Positions 1 to 9,084 of a DNA stretch of 64,000 nucleotides are shown here, piece after piece. The stretch comes from Candidatus Accumulibacter adjunctus (GTDB lineage Bacteria; Pseudomonadota; Gammaproteobacteria; Burkholderiales; Rhodocyclaceae): positions 63,696 through 127,695 of the forward strand of contig JFAX01000006.1 in assembly GCA_000585015.1 (NCBI GenBank), given 5' to 3'. The first letter of the stretch is position 1. Each line of letters opens with the position of its first letter. Position numbers and translations under genes: made by a program. The notes under the pieces are model-generated. The model saw only the letters and a program-made list of their open reading frames with translations, did no database searches and was not told the origin of the DNA.

Positions 1-992
1 TTGCTGCCGAAGATGCCGGCGGCGATGCCGCCCCAGGCGCCGCACAGGCCGTGCAGCGGCCAGACGCCGAGGACGTCGTCGATTTTCCAGCGGTTCTGGG
101 TCAGCGTGAACATGACGACGAACAGGGCGCCGGCAACGGCACCAACGACCAGAGCGCCCATCGGGTGCATCAGGTCGGAGCCGGCGCAGACGGCGACTAG
201 GCCGGCGAGCGGGCCGTTATGGACGAAGCCGGGGTCGTTCTTGCCGAGCACCAGCGCGGCGAGGATGCCGCCGACCATGGCCATCAGCGAGTTGATGGCG
301 ACCAGGCCGGAGATGTTCTCGATGGTCTGCGCGCTCATCACGTTGAAGCCGAACCAGCCGACGGTGAGAATCCAGGCGCCGAGGGCAAGGAAGGGAATCG
401 ACGAGGGCGGATGCGCCGACATCCGGCCGTCCTTGGTGTAGCGGCCGTAGCGCGCGCCGAGGAGGAGCACGGCGGGTAGCGCGATCCAGCCGCCCATGGC
501 ATGCACCACGACGGAGCCGGCGAAGTCGTGGAAGGGCGCACCAAAAGTGGTCGTCAGCCAGTCCTGGAGGCCGAACATCTTGTTCCAGGCGATGCCTTCA
601 TAGAAGGGATAGACGAAGCCGACGAGCAGGAAGGTGGCGGCCAGTTGCGGGTAGAAGCGGGCGCGCTCGGCGATGCCGCCGGAGATGATGGCGGGGATGG
701 CGGCGGCGAAGGTGAGCAGGAAGAAGAACTTGGTCAGCTCGAAGCCCTTCTTGTCCAGCAGGGTGTCGGCGCCGGCGAAGAAACTGACGCCGTAGGCGAT
801 GCTGTAGCCGACGAAGAAATAGGCGAGGGTCGACACCGAGAAATCGGTCAGGATCTTCACCAGCGCGTTGACCTGGCTCTTCTTGCGCACCGTTCCCAGT
901 TCGAGAAAGGCAAAGCCGGAATGCATCGCCAACACCATGATGCCACCGAGCAGGATGAAGAGGACGTCGCTACCAGATTTGAGTTCTTCCAT
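1..992 (-). CDS. amt: Ammonium transporter Amt (C-terminal part beyond window)
   Basis: Inner-membrane ammonium channel of the Amt/MEP/Rh family. The reading frame runs off the window edge, leaving about 330 residues of a family usually about 400 or more. It starts MEELKSGSD and has no obvious signal peptide. Hydrophobic segments alternate throughout. Both pore histidines are visible: HAMGG near residue 170 and LHGLCGAWGG near the truncated end. The ATG at 992-990 is preceded by a GGAGGAG ribosome-binding site. A sigma-54 promoter and an NtrC-type site lie just upstream (see separate entries), so expression on nitrogen limitation is expected. The usual partner glnK is not upstream, where mltA sits instead; it could lie beyond the window edge or elsewhere. 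Confidence 0.95.
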   Translation of the reverse strand, partial: MEELKSGSDVLFILLGGIMVLAMHSGFAFLELGTVRKKSQVNALVKILTDFSVSTLAYFFVGYSIAYGVSFFAGADTLLDKKGFELTKFFFLLTFAAAIPAIISGGIAERARFYPQLAATFLLVGFVYPFYEGIAWNKMFGLQDWLTTTFGAPFHDFAGSVVVHAMGGWIALPAVLLLGARYGRYTKDGRMSAHPPSSIPFLALGAWILTVGWFGFNVMSAQTIENISGLVAINSLMAMVGGILAALVLGKNDPGFVHNGPLAGLVAVCAGSDLMHPMGALVVGAVAGALFVVMFTLTQNRWKIDDVLGVWPLHGLCGAWGGIAAGIFGS

Positions 993-1024
993 GGCTCCTC
1001 CAGGATTTCGTGATGGAGCCAACA

Positions 1025-1040
1025 AGCAAATCCCGTTCCA
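1025..1040 (-). promoter_or_regulatory. Sigma-54 promoter of amt
   Basis: The minus strand reads TGGAACGGGATTTGCT. This matches the sigma-54 consensus TGGCACG-N4-TTGCT with one mismatch and keeps the invariant GG-N10-GC spacing. Transcription would start near 1014, giving a leader of about 22 nt that contains the amt ribosome-binding site. Confidence 0.8.
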
Positions 1041-1091
1041 GGCTTGTCATGCCCCGGAATCGACCATCATCGACGGCGCGCGCCGATTCCG

Positions 1092-1108
1092 CGCACGCTC
1101 ATGGTGCA
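1092..1108. promoter_or_regulatory. Candidate NtrC binding site upstream of amt
   Basis: The minus strand reads TGCACCATGAGCGTGCG, which fits the NtrC dyad TGCAC-N7-GTGCA except for the last base. Its centre is about 85 bp upstream of the predicted start, a usual distance for an enhancer-type site. Only one good half-site pair is visible. Confidence 0.55.
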
Positions 1109-1168
1109 GCGGCGGGAATCGACGCACCAGAACGGGGCGCAAGGGCTTCCGGAGCGGTCAGCCGCGAC

Positions 1169-2413
1169 CTACGGTGGTGCGGCGCCGGCCGGCAACAGGA
1201 CCCACATCTGCCCCTGCTGCTTCATGCGCCCAGCCTGGTTGCCGGCTGCGGCGCCGAAGCCCCAGAAGAGGTCGGCCCGGACGACGCCGCGGATGGCGCC
1301 GCCGGTGTCCTGCGCCATCACCAGCCGGCGCCAGGGCTGCGCCGAATCGGGCTGGGTCGTCGCCAGAAAGACCGGCGCACCGAGCGTGACATGACGCGGA
1401 TCGACGGCGATGCTGCGCTCGGCGGTCAGCGGCACACCCAGAGCGCCGTTCGGGCCGTCGCCTTCCTTGCCGCGGATCGCTTCCTCGCGGAAGAAGACGT
1501 AACTCGGATTGGCGTTCAGCAGTTCGGTGACGCGGCTCGGGTTGGCGCGCGCCCACTGCTTGATCGACTGCATCGACGCCTGCTCGAGGCTCATCTCGCC
1601 ACGATCGACGAGCACGCGACCGATCGATTGATAGGGATGGCCGTTCTGGTCGGCATACGCCAGCCGCAGCTTGCTGCCATCCGGCAACTGCACGCGCCCG
1701 GAGCCCTGCACCTGCAGGAAGAAGAGCTCGACCGGGTCGTCGACGTAGAGCAGCACCCGTTCGCCACCTTCGTTCGCACGCTTGCCGATCTCGGCACGCG
1801 AGAGGTAGGGGACGACCCTGTTGCCCTGCAGGCGACCGCGCAGGCGCATGTTCTTCAGCTCGGGCAGGACGCTGCCAAGGTCGATCGTCAGCAGGTCGGG
1901 GGGAACGCCGAGCACGGGCTGCAGGTACGGCTCGCCACGCGTGCGCGCGCCGCGCAGCAGCGGCTCGTAATAGCCGGTCACCAGACCGCGGGTCGAACCG
2001 TCGGGATTGGTCAGCAGCCACGGTTGCAGCCGTGACTCGAAGAAGGCCCTGGCGGCGGCTGCCGTCGGCACCGCCAGGGCCCGCGCCTCGTCACAGACGG
2101 CTTTCCATTGCGGCCACTGCGCGCGGCTGGCAAGGCCGCGACACGACTGCAGGAAAGGCGCCCAGGCGGCTGCCAGGTCATCGTCGCGCCAGCCCGGCAG
2201 GTCGCTCCAGCGCGCCGCCTGCAATGGCTTGGCGTCCGGCTTGGCGGCGGCTGCCGGGAGCGCCGCCGGGCATTCGGGGCAAGGCGGGCAGGCAGCCGCG
2301 CCGGGGCCGCCGCTGGCGCCGGTGAGCGGCGGCTTGCCGGTACTGCCGCAGGCGGCGAGCAACAGCGCCAGGGCGGTGATCATCAGTTGGCGAGATTGGC
2401 TTTTGCGGGTCAT
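1169..2413 (-). CDS. mltA: Membrane-bound lytic murein transglycosylase A
   Basis: Outer-membrane lipoprotein (414 aa) that cleaves peptidoglycan glycan strands with formation of 1,6-anhydro-MurNAc. The N-terminus is a lipoprotein signal, MTRKSQSRQ followed by a hydrophobic stretch and the lipobox LLAAC. The MltA fold includes VTGYYEPLLRG in the middle. The C-terminal 3D domain has its aspartates in MAQDTGGAIRG and RADLFWGFG. The ATG at 2413 is chosen because the lipobox then sits at a normal distance from the N-terminus; a longer frame upstream would run across the divergent neighbour. It has no clear Shine-Dalgarno sequence. It is transcribed away from the DUF815 gene with only 46 bp between the two starts. 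Confidence 0.93.
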   Translation of the reverse strand: MTRKSQSRQLMITALALLLAACGSTGKPPLTGASGGPGAAACPPCPECPAALPAAAAKPDAKPLQAARWSDLPGWRDDDLAAAWAPFLQSCRGLASRAQWPQWKAVCDEARALAVPTAAAARAFFESRLQPWLLTNPDGSTRGLVTGYYEPLLRGARTRGEPYLQPVLGVPPDLLTIDLGSVLPELKNMRLRGRLQGNRVVPYLSRAEIGKRANEGGERVLLYVDDPVELFFLQVQGSGRVQLPDGSKLRLAYADQNGHPYQSIGRVLVDRGEMSLEQASMQSIKQWARANPSRVTELLNANPSYVFFREEAIRGKEGDGPNGALGVPLTAERSIAVDPRHVTLGAPVFLATTQPDSAQPWRRLVMAQDTGGAIRGVVRADLFWGFGAAAGNQAGRMKQQGQMWVLLPAGAAPP

Positions 2414-2426
2414 TTGGCTAGAGTGT

Positions 2427-2443
2427 CGGGTTTCTGAAACCCG
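2427..2443. repeat. 17-bp perfect palindrome between divergent mltA and DUF815 genes
   Basis: CGGGTTTC-T-GAAACCCG is a perfect 8-bp inverted repeat around one base in the 46-bp divergent spacer. It is followed by the self-complementary AGTATACT (2447-2454), which offers a TATACT -10 box on either strand. It could be an operator shared by both genes. No regulator family is recognised from the half-site. Confidence 0.5.
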
Positions 2444-2459
2444 CCCAGTATACTTTCCA

Positions 2460-3398
2460 ATGAGTGACCCCCTGGCGCAGCTGGCCTCTTTTCTCACCCG
2501 TGCCGAGCGCCTCCTCGATCGCCTCGAGCCGTTGCTGCCGCCGCCAGAAAGCGCTCCCGACTGGGGCACGGCGCACGCCTTCCGCTGGCGCGGTGCGAAC
2601 GGCTCCGGCCACTTGGAGGCGATCCGCCGCCTGCCGCAAGTCCGCCTTGCCGACCTGCGCGACATCGACGAGCAGAAGGCTCGCCTCGACCGCAATACCC
2701 GCCAGTTCATCGCCGGCCTGCCGGCCAACAATGTCCTGCTCACCGGCGCACGTGGCTCGGGCAAGTCATCGTTGATCAAGGCGCTGCTCAATGAGTACGC
2801 GTCGCAGGGCTTGCGCGTCATCGAGGTGGAGAAGGCCGAGCTGACCGACCTGCCGCAGATCGTCGAGCTGATCGAGGAACGCCCGGAACGCTTCATCATC
2901 TTCTGCGACGATCTCTCCTTCGAATCGGGAGACGCGCGCTACAAGGCGCTCAAGGTGGTGCTCGACGGCTCGTTCGCGGCAGCGCCTGAGAACGTGCTGA
3001 TCTACGCGACCTCGAACCGCCGCCACCTGATGCCCGAGTATTTCGCCGAGAACCTCGAAAGCAGGCGCGTGGGCGAGGAGATCCACCCCGGCGAGGCGAT
3101 CGAGGAGAAGATCTCGCTTTCCGAGCGTTTCGGCCTCTGGATCTCTTTTTACCCCTTCGACCAGGAGGCTTACCTCGACATCGTCGCCCACTGGCTGCGT
3201 TCCTTCGGCTGCCGGCCGGAGGAGATCGTCGGCTGCGAGCGGGCGGCGCTCAACTGGGCAGTCGAACGCGGTTCGCGCAGCGGCCGCGTCGCCTGGCAGT
3301 TTGCCAGGGACTGGGCAGGCGGCCAGCGCGGCGCCAACGACGACGCGCTGCCGGCCCGCAGCGGCGGCTCGCGCCGGCGCTCGCGGCAGCGTGCATGA
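2460..3398 (+). CDS. DUF815 family ATPase
   Basis: A 312-aa AAA-like ATP-binding protein of the widely conserved DUF815 family, whose function is not established. The Walker A motif GARGSGKSS lies near residues 97-105 after an N-terminal region of about 90 residues. Walker B is FIIFCDDLSF near residue 145, and a sensor-like ATSNRRHL follows. The ATG at 2460 directly follows TATACTTTCCA; there is no Shine-Dalgarno sequence, and a -10 box at 2449-2454 would make the transcript almost leaderless. It ends 34 bp before the Nudix gene, so the two may be cotranscribed. Confidence 0.85.
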   Translation: MSDPLAQLASFLTRAERLLDRLEPLLPPPESAPDWGTAHAFRWRGANGSGHLEAIRRLPQVRLADLRDIDEQKARLDRNTRQFIAGLPANNVLLTGARGSGKSSLIKALLNEYASQGLRVIEVEKAELTDLPQIVELIEERPERFIIFCDDLSFESGDARYKALKVVLDGSFAAAPENVLIYATSNRRHLMPEYFAENLESRRVGEEIHPGEAIEEKISLSERFGLWISFYPFDQEAYLDIVAHWLRSFGCRPEEIVGCERAALNWAVERGSRSGRVAWQFARDWAGGQRGANDDALPARSGGSRRRSRQRA

Positions 3399-3432
3399 GC
3401 GCCGGCCGTCGGCGCGACACGGGACGAGGGCG

Positions 3433-4380
3433 ATGAGCGCGCTGACGGAAGTCGCGGCAGCGGTCCTGCTGCGCGGCGATCCCGCCGCCCCCGAATTCCT
3501 CCTCGCCCAGCGCCCGCCAGGAAAACCCTACGCCGGCTATTGGGAGTTCCCGGGTGGCAAGGTGGAGACCGGCGAAACGGCGCTCGCGGCCCTGCGGCGC
3601 GAACTGCGCGAGGAACTCGGGATCGCCGTCGAGCGCGCCTGGCCCTGGCTGTGCCGCGAGTTCAGCTATCCACACGCGACCGTCCGCCTGCGCTTCTTCC
3701 GCGTCCACGCCTGGCAGGGGGAGCCGGCAACGCTCGAGCACAGCGGCCTGGTCTGGCTGCGCGCCGGAAAGGCGGCAGAAGTCGCGCCGATCCTGCCGGC
3801 GAACGGGCCGATCCTGCGCGCACTGGCGCTGCCGCCGGTCTATGCGCTGACCAACGCCAGCGAGAACGGCATCGAGGCCGAGCTCGAGCGGCTTGCGACG
3901 GCACTGCGCAACGGCCTGCGCCTGGTCCAGGTGCGGGACAAGACGCTGCCGGCGAGCGCGCGGCTCGCCTTCGCGCAGCGGGTCATGCGCCTCGCCAGCG
4001 CGCATCCCGCAGCCAGGATTCTCGTCAACGACGACCTGCAACTGGCGACGGCGGTCGCCGCGCATGGCGTCCACCTCTCTGCGGCCAGTCTCTGGCGGCT
4101 CGCGGAGAGACCGCCGTTGCCGCTGGTCGGCGCTTCCTGCCACGACGCCGACGACCTCGCACGAGCGGCTCACCTGCAGCTCGACCTGGCGGTCCTCGGC
4201 CCGGTGCTGCCGACCCCCAGCCACCCGCAGGCAACCGGCATCGGCTGGCAGCGCTTTGCCGAACTCGGCGCGCGCTCGCCGCTGCCGCTCTATGCGCTGG
4301 GCGGCATGCAGCCGGCGCTGCTGGCGCAGGCCTGCGGCCACGGCGCACACGGGATCGCGATGCTGCGCGGCTGGCATTGA
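3433..4380 (+). CDS. Nudix hydrolase fused to a ThiE-like domain
   Basis: A 315-aa two-domain protein. Residues about 3-130 are a MutT-type Nudix hydrolase with the full Nudix box from GGKVETGE to REELGI, expected to hydrolyse oxidised nucleotide triphosphates such as 8-oxo-dGTP. Residues about 138-315 form a TIM barrel like thiamine-phosphate synthase: QVRDKTL, VNDDLQLA, GVHLS, LGPVLPTPSHP and YALGGM. The Lys expected after the PT motif in true ThiE is replaced (PTPSHP), so the second domain may not make thiamine phosphate. Such fusions are known in other proteobacteria. The ATG at 3433 lies just after the DUF815 stop. Confidence 0.88.
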   Translation: MSALTEVAAAVLLRGDPAAPEFLLAQRPPGKPYAGYWEFPGGKVETGETALAALRRELREELGIAVERAWPWLCREFSYPHATVRLRFFRVHAWQGEPATLEHSGLVWLRAGKAAEVAPILPANGPILRALALPPVYALTNASENGIEAELERLATALRNGLRLVQVRDKTLPASARLAFAQRVMRLASAHPAARILVNDDLQLATAVAAHGVHLSAASLWRLAERPPLPLVGASCHDADDLARAAHLQLDLAVLGPVLPTPSHPQATGIGWQRFAELGARSPLPLYALGGMQPALLAQACGHGAHGIAMLRGWH

Positions 4381-4435
4381 AAGCGCAGCGCGGCAGATGC
4401 CGTTTGCAGATGAAGGCAGCGGCGCAATGCCCGTT

Positions 4436-4444
4436 TGGTAGAAT
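4436..4444 (+). promoter_or_regulatory. Extended -10 promoter candidate for metG
   Basis: TGGTAGAAT fits an extended -10 element (TGn followed by TAGAAT), 30 bp before the metG ATG. No convincing -35 hexamer lies at the standard distance, so this is a tentative vegetative promoter. Confidence 0.35.
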
Positions 4445-4473
4445 GCCGGCTTTGCCCGCTTGCACCAACGCCG

Positions 4474-6579
4474 ATGACACGCAAGATCCTGGTCACATCC
4501 GCCCTGCCCTATGCCAACGGCGCCATCCATCTCGGCCATCTCGTCGAGTACATCCAGACCGACATCTGGGTACGCTTCCAGAAGATGCGGGGGCACCAGT
4601 GCTGGTACGTCTGCGCCGACGATACGCACGGAACGCCGATCATGTTGCGCGCCGAGCAGGAAGGAATCAGTCCGGAAGCCTTGATCGAACGGGTGCATGG
4701 CGAGCACACGCGCGACTTCGCCGGCTTCCACATCGGCTTCGACGACTATTACACGACCCATTCGGCGGAAACCCGCGCCTGCGCCAACGAGATCTACGCG
4801 CGCCTGCGCGCTGCCGGGCTGATCGAGGCGCGCACGATCGAGCAGTACTACGATCCGCTGAAGCGGATGTTCCTGCCGGACCGCTTCATCAAGGGCGAAT
4901 GCCCGAAATGCGGCGCCGCCGACCAGTACGGTGACAACTGCGAAAGCTGCGGTGCCGCCTACACCGCCGACGAGCTGAAGAACCCGTACTCGGCGGTCTC
5001 CGGCGCGCGGCCGGAGCTGCGGCAGTCCGAACACTTCTTCTTCCGCCTCTCGGATCCGCGTTGCCAGGCCTTTCTGCGGCGTTGGACGCAGGCCGAGGGC
5101 CGCCTGCAGAACGAGGCGGCGAACAAGCTGCAGGAATGGCTCGGCGGCGGCGACGAGAACCGCCTCACCGACTGGGACATCTCGCGCGACGCACCGTACT
5201 TCGGCTTCGAGATCCCGGACGCGCCGGGCAAGTACTTCTACGTCTGGCTCGACGCGCCGATCGGCTACATGGGCGCCTTCCGCCACCTCTGTGATCGTCT
5301 GGGACTGGACTTCGACGAGTACTGGCGGCCGGACTCGAGAACCGAGCTCTACCATTTCATCGGCAAGGACATCCTCTACTTCCACGCTTTGTTCTGGCCG
5401 GCCGAGCTCGAGCATGCGGGCTACCGCACGCCGACCAAGGTCTTCGCGCACGGTTTCCTGACCGTCGACGGCGCCAAGATGTCGAAGTCGCGCGGCACCT
5501 TCATCACCGCCGCCAGCTACCTCGAGCGTGGCCTCGACCCGGAATGGCTGCGCTACTACTACGCGGCCAAGCTGGGCAGTTCGATGGAGGACATCGATCT
5601 CAACCTCGACGACTTCATCGCCCGCGTCAACTCGGATCTGGTCGGCAAGTTCGTCAACATCGCCAGCCGTTCGGCGGGCTTCATCGTCCGCAAGTTCGCC
5701 GGCCGATTGTGCACCTGCGACGAATCGCTGCCGGCGATCGAGGCGATCCGCGAACGCCGCCGGCTGATCGCCGACCACTACGAGGCGCGCGAGTTCAGCA
5801 AGGCGATCCGCGAGATCATGGCCCTGACCGACCTCGCCAATCAGTATGTGGACAGCGTCAAGCCCTGGGAACTCGCGCGCCAAGCCGATCGCGAAAGCGA
5901 GCTGCAGGCAGCGTGCAGCAACGCCATCAATCTCTTCCGGCTGTTCGCCATTCTGCTCAAGCCGGTGCTGCCGGCACTGGCCGCGAAGACCGAGGCCTTC
6001 CTCAACGTTGCGCCACTGGTCTGGGCCGACGCGGCGACGGTCCTCGCAGCCGGGCATGTGATCAACGATTACCGGCACATGCTGACACGGGTGGAGAAGC
6101 AGCAGATCGATGCCCTGCTCGCCGCCAATCGCGAGTCGCTGGCAGCGACGCCGCCGGCAGCGCCGCAGAAGCACGCGGAGCACCAGGAGAAGGCGGCAGT
6201 CGTCGCCGCGGCACAGGCTGCGGTGGCTTCCTCCACTGGGCCGCACATCAGCATCGACGACTTCCTGCGTGCCGATCTGCGCGTCGCCCGCATCAGCGCA
6301 GCCGAACAGGTCGAAGGCGCCGACAAGCTCCTGCGGCTGCTGCTCGACCTCGGCCCGCTGGGAACGCGACAGGTCTTTGCCGGCATCAAGGCCGCCTACG
6401 ATCCGGCGACGCTGGTTGGCCGACTGACGGTGATGGTTGCCAACCTGGCACCGCGCAAGATGAAGTTCGGCCTGTCCGAAGGAATGATCCTCGCCGCCTC
6501 CGACCCTGCCGGAGAAACGCCAGGCATCTTCCTCCTGGCTCTGGACGACGGTGCGCAGCCCGGCATGCGCGTCCGCTAG
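4474..6579 (+). CDS. metG: Methionyl-tRNA synthetase
   Basis: A cytoplasmic class I synthetase of 701 aa that charges tRNA-Met. The HLGH version of the HIGH motif is at residues 19-22. A zinc knuckle is formed by C143, C146, C156 and C159 (CPKC...CESC). KMSKS is at residues 335-339. A C-terminal tRNA-binding OB domain starts near residue 595 ([15 protein letters not shown]) and gives the dimer-forming long form. Length and motif order match the E. coli type. The upstream gene ends 93 bp before this start. Confidence 0.97.
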   Translation: MTRKILVTSALPYANGAIHLGHLVEYIQTDIWVRFQKMRGHQCWYVCADDTHGTPIMLRAEQEGISPEALIERVHGEHTRDFAGFHIGFDDYYTTHSAETRACANEIYARLRAAGLIEARTIEQYYDPLKRMFLPDRFIKGECPKCGAADQYGDNCESCGAAYTADELKNPYSAVSGARPELRQSEHFFFRLSDPRCQAFLRRWTQAEGRLQNEAANKLQEWLGGGDENRLTDWDISRDAPYFGFEIPDAPGKYFYVWLDAPIGYMGAFRHLCDRLGLDFDEYWRPDSRTELYHFIGKDILYFHALFWPAELEHAGYRTPTKVFAHGFLTVDGAKMSKSRGTFITAASYLERGLDPEWLRYYYAAKLGSSMEDIDLNLDDFIARVNSDLVGKFVNIASRSAGFIVRKFAGRLCTCDESLPAIEAIRERRRLIADHYEAREFSKAIREIMALTDLANQYVDSVKPWELARQADRESELQAACSNAINLFRLFAILLKPVLPALAAKTEAFLNVAPLVWADAATVLAAGHVINDYRHMLTRVEKQQIDALLAANRESLAATPPAAPQKHAEHQEKAAVVAAAQAAVASSTGPHISIDDFLRADLRVARISAAEQVEGADKLLRLLLDLGPLGTRQVFAGIKAAYDPATLVGRLTVMVANLAPRKMKFGLSEGMILAASDPAGETPGIFLLALDDGAQPGMRVR

Positions 6580-6740
6580 TCCCTCGTCGAGGCGATCCGC
6601 TCAGCCATGCATTCACCGCCTCGTCGCGGCGGGCAAGGCCCCCGCAGCACTGGCCATGGCGAGGCATGGCGACGCCGCCCGGCACGCCAGGTTGCGATCC
6701 CGACCGCCGGGTCGAGCGGCAGGGACTGCTAGGCTACGCG

Positions 6741-6998
6741 ATGGATCGACGCCAACGACCGCGCGTCACCGCAAGGGTGATGCTCTACGCGCTGCTCGAC
6801 GTTGCCGGCACCCTGATCCTGGCCAGCGGCCTGATGTGGCTGGCCAGGCAACAGCCGCTGTTCCTCCCGGATTTCCCGACCAGCACCGCAACCGCCATCC
6901 TGACGGTGGCGGCTGGCGTCGCACTGATGCTCTGGTCGGTCGCAGGAATCATTCGTGAACTCTCACGAAAGCGTCTGACGGACGAGATCGACGGCTGA
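6741..6998 (+). CDS. Small two-helix membrane protein
   Basis: An 85-aa protein with a basic N-terminus (MDRRQRPRV) and two predicted transmembrane helices, about residues 13-34 and 47-69, followed by a charged tail (RELSRKRLTDEIDG). I recognise no family. The topology suggests both ends are cytoplasmic. It follows metG by 161 bp on the same strand. The Shine-Dalgarno sequence is weak. The coding assignment rests on hydrophobic patterning and on frame and start consistency. Confidence 0.6.
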   Translation: MDRRQRPRVTARVMLYALLDVAGTLILASGLMWLARQQPLFLPDFPTSTATAILTVAAGVALMLWSVAGIIRELSRKRLTDEIDG

Positions 6999-7068
6999 AG
7001 GGGTGACCATGCAGCGCCGGCCTGCCGCGGCGCTGGCGTCGCTGTCGCCCGCCTGTCACCGCGCCCGC

Positions 7069-7620
7069 TCAGGGCTTGCGCATCGGGTCGGCGGAAACGA
7101 GCTGAAAGACGCCCTCGGCGTAGCGATGGGTGAACGGGGTGCTCGATTCGATTCCTTCCGAGTAGTCGAGCACCCGGTAGGCGGCGAAACCGCGCTGGCG
7201 CTGCAACTGCAGTGCGCGCCGCTTGAAGATCAGCCCTGATTCGCCGTCGCCGCCGATGCGGAAACTCTTGGCACGCATCGCCAGCCGATAGGTATCCCCT
7301 TCGAGCAGCGTCTCCTCGATCGTCCAGTTGGGCGCCAGCGGATCGTAGATGACGTAGGCGGCGATGACCACGGCAGCGCCGTAGTTCAGGTATTGTGCCG
7401 GCCCGCCGTAGTGGCTCGCCATGTAGCCGACGGAGCCGGCGAGCGCGAGAGCCTTCGCCGGCGGCAGGCTTGCCGTCGGGTTGGGCGCCTGCGTGAAGGC
7501 GAGGTCATACGGCTGACTGACCGGCGCCGGCTGCCCGTTCCAGTCGATCGTGCCGCAGGCAGCAAGCAGCGCCAGCGACAGGCTCGCGCCAACGAGACGC
7601 GGGAAAAGCGCCCTGCTCAC
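7069..7620 (-). CDS. Lipoprotein of unknown function coupled to flgL
   Basis: A 183-aa protein with a lipoprotein signal (MSRALFPRL, hydrophobic stretch, LLAAC lipobox). A further hydrophobic segment follows (YLNYGAAVVIAAYVIYDP, about residues 79-96), then a polar domain ending ADPMRKP. No named family is recognised. The start is GTG at 7620-7618 and overlaps the flgL stop in a GTGA arrangement, so its translation is probably coupled to flgL and its expression follows the hook-filament junction genes. It is the last gene of the minus-strand flg cluster. A structural or quality-control role near the flagellar outer-membrane passage is possible but is only inferred from position. Confidence 0.75.
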   Translation of the reverse strand: MSRALFPRLVGASLSLALLAACGTIDWNGQPAPVSQPYDLAFTQAPNPTASLPPAKALALAGSVGYMASHYGGPAQYLNYGAAVVIAAYVIYDPLAPNWTIEETLLEGDTYRLAMRAKSFRIGGDGESGLIFKRRALQLQRQRGFAAYRVLDYSEGIESSTPFTHRYAEGVFQLVSADPMRKP

Positions 7621-8966
7621 AGGTACTTGAACAGGCTCAACCCGCTGATCGCGACGAAGGATTTCTGCGCCGCCTCGAGGCTGACCTGCTCGCGGGTGAA
7701 ATCCGAGATCGCCCGCACGAAGTCGAGGTCGACGAGGTCGGAAAGCGTCTGCTGATACTGGATGTCGAGCACGGTGGCGTTGTCGCTGAGGGCCTCCAGG
7801 GTCTGCAGGCGGGTGCCGACGCTCGACTGCACCTCGCCGGCCTTCGCCAGCGCCTGATCGATTCCTGCGAGGTGCCCCTGCATCTTGCCGGTGAACTCGG
7901 TCCGCGCCGTACTCGAGTCGAGCGGTAGACGAAGCAGGTCGATCGTCTCCTGCAGGGTCTGAAAGACGCTCTTGTTGGTGCTCGGCCGGATGCTGAAGGT
8001 ATCACCGGCAGCTGGAGAGCCGGTGATCACCACTTGGGCGCCGAAGTCGACTCCTGCCGACGGAGCCGGCGGTTGGGTCGTCAACAGCGGGATCGCTTGC
8101 CCAGGCGTGAAGGGCAGGAGCGGACCGACCGCGGTTGCCGGCAAGGGTGCCGCCGGCGGCGCTGGCTGCGAGACATCGAAAAGCTGATAGCTGCTCACCC
8201 CTGCGACCGACGAAAAGCGAATCTGCAGGGCGCGATCGTCCGTTCCCTGCCAGGCGAAGCCGCCGTTCACTGCCGCAGCCCACTTGCCTTGGTCGACAAC
8301 CGAACCCTGTCCGATGACGCCACTTCCCTGGTTGGCCTGGGCAGTCCCGTTGCCACTGGCAGCGGCGACGAAACTGCCGTTGCCTTCGCGAAGCTGCATG
8401 AACAGATGGCTGCCAGCAACGCTGGTCGCCATCTGCTGCGACGCACCGACCTGCAGCAGGCGTTCTCCGTCGTCACCGAAATAACCGACGAAGCCGCTCG
8501 TTGCGGGGGATGCCGCTCCGCCACGCGCGAACGGCATCGTCGAACCGCGGTGGCCTGAAAACAGGTACTCCCCCTCGGCGCTGCGACTGTTGGCGATACC
8601 GAGCAGCTCCTCGAACCTGGCTTCGAGTTCGCTCGCAATCGCTTGCCGATCGGTGTCGGCAAGCACCGTATTGCCGGCTTGAATGACCCGGTTGCGAACA
8701 CTCTGCATGACCTCGGTCAAGCTCGTCAACTGACTGTCGACGAGCCGCAGGCGATCGGTCGCGATGCCCTGGTTGCGCGCATACTGCGCGCCGATCTCCT
8801 TCGCCTGGGTGACTTCCAGCGCGCGCGCGGCGGCCACCGGGTCGTCAGCCGGCGTCAGCAGGCGGCGCCCGCTCGAGAGTTGCTCCTGCAGCTTGAGGAG
8901 CTGGGCCTGCCGGCGCTCGATTCCGTTTGCGCCCGCTGCGTAAAGCTGGCTCGTACTGATGCGCAT
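7617..8966 (-). CDS. flgL: Flagellar hook-filament junction protein FlgL
   Basis: Hook-associated protein 3 (449 aa), which with FlgK joins hook to filament. The flagellin-like N-terminus MRISTSQLYAAGANGIERRQ and coiled-coil region (to about residue 140) pair with a C-terminal helix containing DLDFVRAISDFTREQVSLEAAQKSF. It is longer than the enterobacterial protein (about 317 aa) because of a low-complexity middle region (about residues 150-330), as is common in pseudomonads and betaproteobacteria. It lies 118 bp downstream of flgK and is presumably cotranscribed from the flgK sigma-28 promoter. Confidence 0.95.
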   Translation of the reverse strand: MRISTSQLYAAGANGIERRQAQLLKLQEQLSSGRRLLTPADDPVAAARALEVTQAKEIGAQYARNQGIATDRLRLVDSQLTSLTEVMQSVRNRVIQAGNTVLADTDRQAIASELEARFEELLGIANSRSAEGEYLFSGHRGSTMPFARGGAASPATSGFVGYFGDDGERLLQVGASQQMATSVAGSHLFMQLREGNGSFVAAASGNGTAQANQGSGVIGQGSVVDQGKWAAAVNGGFAWQGTDDRALQIRFSSVAGVSSYQLFDVSQPAPPAAPLPATAVGPLLPFTPGQAIPLLTTQPPAPSAGVDFGAQVVITGSPAAGDTFSIRPSTNKSVFQTLQETIDLLRLPLDSSTARTEFTGKMQGHLAGIDQALAKAGEVQSSVGTRLQTLEALSDNATVLDIQYQQTLSDLVDLDFVRAISDFTREQVSLEAAQKSFVAISGLSLFKYL

Positions 8967-9084
8967 CCGGTCCTCCTACCGCTGTCGCCTGAACGTCACA
9001 AGACAAGAAAAATGCTCAATCATCACTCTGCACCGGCAGCCTACCGCGTTCGGCGAGGCCGGATTCCCCGCTCAATCCGCTACC

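Noticed and set aside
1115-1140. Second NtrC-like dyad upstream of amt
   Set aside because: The half-sites TGCGC and GTGCG are separated by 9 instead of 7 bases.
3250-6246. A 998-codon open frame on the minus strand
   Set aside because: It is antisense to the DUF815, Nudix-ThiE and metG genes, all well supported, and its product is Arg/Gln/Ala-rich without any domain. GC-rich DNA commonly leaves such frames open.
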